From contig JBELHO010000086.1 in the NCBI GenBank assembly GCA_042091375.1, positions 1 through 8,538 of the forward strand: a stretch of 8,538 bases of DNA. Reading direction: 5' to 3'. The position numbers were made by a program, and so were the translations under genes. The DNA is from JBELHO01 sp042091375. Its GTDB lineage: Bacteria; Pseudomonadota; Gammaproteobacteria; Enterobacterales; Alteromonadaceae. Under the pieces are notes generated by a model. It did no database searches. It was not told where the DNA came from and was given only the letters and a program-made list of their open reading frames with translations. Position 1 is the first letter of the stretch. Each line of letters begins with the position of its first letter. Positions 6,455-8,538 of this stretch are shown in pieces.

Positions 6455-6920
6455 ATGTTAGTCAGGAAATTCCATTCATCAGATGCGTATTCACTGTGGC
6501 AGCTTTAATTTCAAACCATTAGAGAAGTTTGTCTTAAAGACTATTCCCAATTGCAAGTTGCCGCATGGGCGCCAGATGTTTATCAGCCGCAAGCATGGTT
6601 ACCGCGAATGATTTCAATCAACCCTTTTATAGTTGAAATTGATAACAATATTGCTGGATATGCAGACATTCAAGCGGATGGATACATAGATCATTTTTAT
6701 TGCAGCAAGCACTATATTGGCAAAGGTGTTGGCGGTTGTACAATGCGGCATATTCTTTCTCAGGCAAAGGTAAACAAGGTAAGCCGGCTCTATGCTGAGT
6801 ATTACTGCGAAACCGTTTTTCCAACACTTTGCTTTTAAAGTGATCAAAATTCAAACAGTGAATGTACGTGGTGTAGATTTGCAAAACTATGTGATGGAGC
6901 GCTTTGATAAAAGAATGTAG
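6455..6920 (+). pseudogene. GNAT family N-acetyltransferase, inactivated by a stop codon and a frameshift
   Basis: From ATG 6455, with AAGGTGA (6444-6450) four bases upstream, the frame reads MLVRKFHSSDAYSLWQL and meets TAA at 6506-6508 (codon 18). The same frame then continues with FQTIREVCLKDYSQLQVAAW, the family's QVxAWAPD block, PFIVEIDNNIAGYADIQ, DGYIDHF and the acetyl-CoA loop YIGKGVGG. Near 6797-6800, after RLYAE, it shifts: the frame starting at AGT 6798 gives SITAKPFFQHFAFKV and ends in VMERFDKRM with TAG at 6918-6920. Homologues I recall read RLYAEVSITAxPFF, so about five bases appear deleted, possibly between two GAG triplets. A shorter ORF from TTG 6551 to TAA 6836-6838 is a fragment of this gene. 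GNAT enzymes move an acetyl group from acetyl-CoA to an amine; this copy should be inactive. Confidence 0.88.
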
Positions 6921-7058
6921 CAATACATTTTCTACTATTAAAGGGGAGTTAAGGATAGCCTCAATTAGTCGATTAATAGTGGCAAATGGGTGTAGTTCTT
7001 GTAGTACAGAAGATTTTGGAAACACCGATAATGGCCAAAAAAATCTTCATGTGTCAAT
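6921..7058 (+). other. Spacer after the acetyltransferase remnant, possible vestigial coding sequence
   Basis: No convincing gene. A plus-strand frame without an ATG is open until TGA at 7078-7080. From 6955, just after a Shine-Dalgarno-like AAGG (6951-6954), it reads I-A-S-I-S-R-L-I-V-A-N-G-C-S-S-C-S. This resembles a short lipoprotein signal with a lipobox-like Cys, but lacks a start codon. It may be the frameshifted head of the small ORF that follows, or chance. Confidence 0.2.
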
Positions 7059-7238
7059 ATGGACCCAGCTCAAGAGATGAAATGTAAGGAAAGAGAAAAA
7101 AGTTTAGCAATGGCGTTAGGAGCTAACAAAAACTGTGATCATCCTTATGAATATGAGAGAAATAGGTGTAAAAGTGAACAAGCTAAACAGAAAAAGGCAC
7201 TTGACGGATCCCTAAAAAAAACATACCGACAAGTCTAA
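7059..7238 (+). CDS. Small basic protein, 59 aa, function unknown
   Basis: ATG 7059 to TAA 7236-7238, not recognised as any family. It is rich in Lys, Glu and Arg and has three cysteines (9, 26, 37); the central part reads LGANKNCDHPYEYERNRC. The composition looks more like a real helical protein than a random frame, and the other two plus-strand frames are interrupted here. Against it: no Shine-Dalgarno is seen before the ATG, and the reading frame opens only shortly upstream (TAA at 7029-7031). It could therefore be the C-terminal remnant of a longer broken gene whose head lies in another frame in the preceding spacer. It lies between two decayed or accessory genes on the same strand. Confidence 0.38.
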   Translation: MDPAQEMKCKEREKSLAMALGANKNCDHPYEYERNRCKSEQAKQKKALDGSLKKTYRQV

Positions 7239-7248
7239 AGTACTTTAG
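7235..7248. other. 14-bp perfect palindrome at the small ORF's stop codon
   Basis: CTAAAGTACTTTAG is its own reverse complement and includes the TAA of the 59-codon ORF. It has no loop, so it fits a protein-binding or chance palindrome better than a terminator hairpin; no T-run follows. Confidence 0.3.
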
Positions 7249-7272
7249 CTATACAATGAGTATTATGAGCAG

Positions 7273-7301
7273 TTGACTGTTTTTAGTTTACTTAACATAT
7301 T
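7273..7301 (+). promoter_or_regulatory. Sigma-70-like promoter candidate for the membrane protein gene
   Basis: TTGACT (7273-7278, 5/6 to consensus) and CATATT (7296-7301, 4/6) are 17 bases apart. A transcript would start near 7308 and have a leader of about 90 bases before ATG 7398. This is the best promoter-like pair in the right half of the window. Confidence 0.45.
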
Positions 7302-7397
7302 AGCCTACTATTGTTAGTTCAAATGTAAACCCTGATACGAGCGCTATTGCAGTTACATCAATAGAGCATTATGATTATTTGATTTTCGGAGATAACT

Positions 7398-7751
7398 ATG
7401 GAACCACACAAAGCCAATACAGCTAATGGCATACTACTTATTCTCGTCTCTTTATGGGGCTATCTTTCATCAGATTCACCCTCATTAACTGCCTTTATAC
7501 CCGCAGGTTTTGGTGTGCTTTTGTTAATTTGCACCCCTGGTGTGAAATCGGCAAATAAACTGATCAGTCATGTGGCTGTTTTACTTACAGCACTTTTGAT
7601 CGTCGCTTTATTTATGCCCCTTAAAGGTGCTATCTCAAGGGATGACACCTTAGCTATTGTACGAGTTGGCATTATGATGGTTGGTGCAAGTGTTGCCATG
7701 GTGTTCTTCGTCAAAAGCTTTATTGATGTCAGAAGAAATCGAAATTCGTAA
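7398..7751 (+). CDS. Small integral membrane protein with four predicted helices, function unknown
   Basis: 117 residues. ATG 7398 is preceded by GGAGA (7388-7392) with a 5-base spacer, a strong start. Hydrophobic segments lie at about 8-24 (with LWGYLSS following), 30-46, 56-74 and 88-106. The short loop FMPLKGAISRDD (72-83) between the third and fourth helices and the tail SFIDVRRNR resemble a family of uncharacterised small membrane proteins in marine and other bacteria that I recognise by pattern only; I know no assigned role. The basic C-terminal tail suggests a cytoplasmic C-terminus by the positive-inside rule. Upstream it has its own promoter candidate, and downstream a hairpin about 100 bases after the stop, so it is probably transcribed alone. 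Looks intact. Confidence 0.85.
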   Translation: MEPHKANTANGILLILVSLWGYLSSDSPSLTAFIPAGFGVLLLICTPGVKSANKLISHVAVLLTALLIVALFMPLKGAISRDDTLAIVRVGIMMVGASVAMVFFVKSFIDVRRNRNS

Positions 7752-7850
7752 ATGCATTTTTAACATGATGATTTAAAAGCTTTTACCTGTTGTCATGCAA
7801 AACCAATAGTTAGTTTAATGAGCTAGCTCTTTTTTAACGAAAACCATATA

Positions 7851-7885
7851 AATGGCTTGCACTATCACAGATTAGTGCAGCCATT
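7851..7885 (+). terminator. Hairpin downstream of the membrane protein gene
   Basis: AATGGCTTGCACTA (7851-7864) pairs with TAGTGCAGCCATT (7873-7885): 13 base pairs with one bulged T and an 8-base loop, followed by the T-rich ATTCTTA. It is a plausible intrinsic terminator, on the plus strand in particular, but the T-run is broken. The rest of the spacer from the stop at 7751 to 7959 holds only short AT-rich palindromes (TAAAAGCTTTTA at 7774-7785, GAGCTAGCTC at 7820-7829). Confidence 0.5.
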
Positions 7886-7959
7886 ATTCTTACCTCATTG
7901 AATGCTGTTGATACATTTTTAGGCATCAGGCTTTGATGAATTTCCTTGGAGAAATTAAA

Positions 7960-8463
7960 TTGCTGTACGTATTTGGTGGCTTACCTAGTACAGGTAATTC
8001 AACACTGTCGCAATATTTATCAGAGGCTATTGGTGCAGTGTATTTGCGTGTGGACACTATAGAGCAAACCCTGAAAAACTCAGGTATTAGCAAAATTTAT
8101 GATGAAGCATAAAAAGTCGCTTGCGCAATGGCTGCGGATAATTTAAAGCTAGGCCATTCAGATGTTACTGATCCTACCAATCCAGTCGACGCGTCACGTG
8201 CGTTATGGCGACGCGCTGCAACTAGCGTCGCTGCGCCATTCATTGAAATTGAAATGATTCGCTCTGATCTAAACGAACATAAACAACGCATAGAAACCAG
8301 AAAAACAGATATTCTTCACTTGCAATTGCCCACTTGGAAGAGTGTGCTTGAGGGAGAATATCATCAATGGAAATCGGATAGAGTAGTAGTCGATACTGCA
8401 GGCAGATCCATAAAGCAAAGCCAACAAGATCTTATGAACGCGCTAAGTGCGGTTAGCATTTAG
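7960..8463 (+). pseudogene. AAA-type P-loop kinase-like protein, inactivated
   Basis: From TTG 7960, with GGAGA (7948-7952) upstream, the frame reads LLYVFGGLPSTGNSTLSQYL and on through AVYLRVDTIEQTLKNSGIS to TAA at 8110-8112 (codon 51). It then continues in the same frame, KVACAMAADNLKLGHSDV, a PFIEIEMIRSD block, NEHKQRIETR, LPTWKSVLEGEYHQW and VVVDTAG, to TAG 8461-8463: 167 codons, the normal family length. Relatives (AAA_33-type small kinases of unknown substrate) have GGLPGTGKST at the P-loop and a Tyr at the stop position (GYKVAYA). Here the Walker A Lys is Asn13 and a Gly is Ser10, so nucleotide binding should be lost even if the stop were bypassed. The downstream ORF from ATG 8128 lacks the P-loop and is a fragment. 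TTG may replace an older ATG; an in-frame ATG at 7936 lacks a ribosome binding site. Confidence 0.87.
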
Positions 8464-8489
8464 TCGTGCGTCAGTGATCTGATAGTTTT

Positions 8490-8523
8490 AAAGTGTAGTA
8501 GCTTACATCTGATCAGACACTTT
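8490..8523 (+). other. Inverted repeat after the kinase remnant
   Basis: AAAGTGT (8490-8496) and ACACTTT (8517-8523) are perfect arms around a 20-base interval that itself contains the 10-bp palindrome TCTGATCAGA (8508-8517). It lies 26 bases after the old stop. It could be a relic terminator or part of an intergenic repeat; the window ends 15 bases later. Confidence 0.3.
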
Positions 8524-8538
8524 GAGTCCATAGGTTTA

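Noticed and set aside
6627..7025. 132-codon minus-strand frame opposite the acetyltransferase remnant
   Set aside because: Antisense of a recognisable pseudogene; the translation has no family-like motifs and no ribosome binding site.
7820..7835. GAGCTAGCTC followed by TTTTTT as an intrinsic terminator
   Set aside because: The palindrome has no loop; a hairpin would have only three pairs. The hairpin at 7851-7885 is a better candidate.
6506..8112. Stop-codon recoding (TAA read as an amino acid) to explain both in-frame TAAs
   Set aside because: mshQ, prlC, gor, the methyltransferase and the membrane protein all end in TAA at the expected family length, and both broken genes carry a second defect.
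5930..8538. Chromosomal integron cassette array (small same-strand genes with dyads between them)
   Set aside because: No integrase, and I could not find paired RYYYAAC/GTTRRRY attC boxes around any gene; ATCTAAC near 5930 and GTTAAGG near 5985 come close, but the second does not fit and nothing matches at the other junctions.

Overview
The window looks like chromosomal DNA from a marine gammaproteobacterium of the Alteromonadales, most likely Shewanella or a close relative. This rests on recognisable families (an MSHA-pilus-locus MshQ protein, oligopeptidase A of the E. coli type, an E. coli-type glutathione reductase) and on AT-rich, marine-type coding sequence. The genus is an inference and nothing here proves it. 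No tRNA, rRNA, CRISPR array, integrase or transposase gene is visible.

Left part (1-4849): conserved core genes. The 3' end of an mshQ-like gene enters from the left edge (+). It converges on prlC (oligopeptidase A, minus strand), with a 10-bp dyad between the two stops. prlC is transcribed divergently from gor (glutathione reductase, plus strand) across a short AT-rich promoter region. All three genes look intact; for both prlC and gor a start downstream of the longest reading frame fits the family best.

Middle (4850-5929): the gor downstream spacer holds nested inverted repeats, including an 86-bp MITE-like palindrome ending in TTTTTCTGATC/GATCAGAAAAA. Right after it is a tandem array of 12-bp units (consensus AATAWGACCYHM, 19 full and two truncated copies). 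The array runs in frame into a class I SAM-dependent methyltransferase, so the start codon and the first 39 residues are made of repeat. A 7-bp register slip splits the array into an upstream 34-codon repeat ORF and the methyltransferase ORF, which overlap by ATGA. This is the most unusual structure in the window.

Right part (5930-8538): a string of small, same-strand accessory genes separated by spacers, several of them dead. It holds an intact GFA/CENP-V-type zinc protein (GTG start), a GNAT acetyltransferase pseudogene with a premature TAA and a frameshift, a possible 59-codon small ORF, an intact four-helix membrane protein of unknown function with its own promoter candidate, and an AAA-type P-loop kinase pseudogene with a premature TAA and a damaged Walker A motif. 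The genes do not form an evident pathway. The stretch reads as an accessory island in decay next to conserved housekeeping genes.
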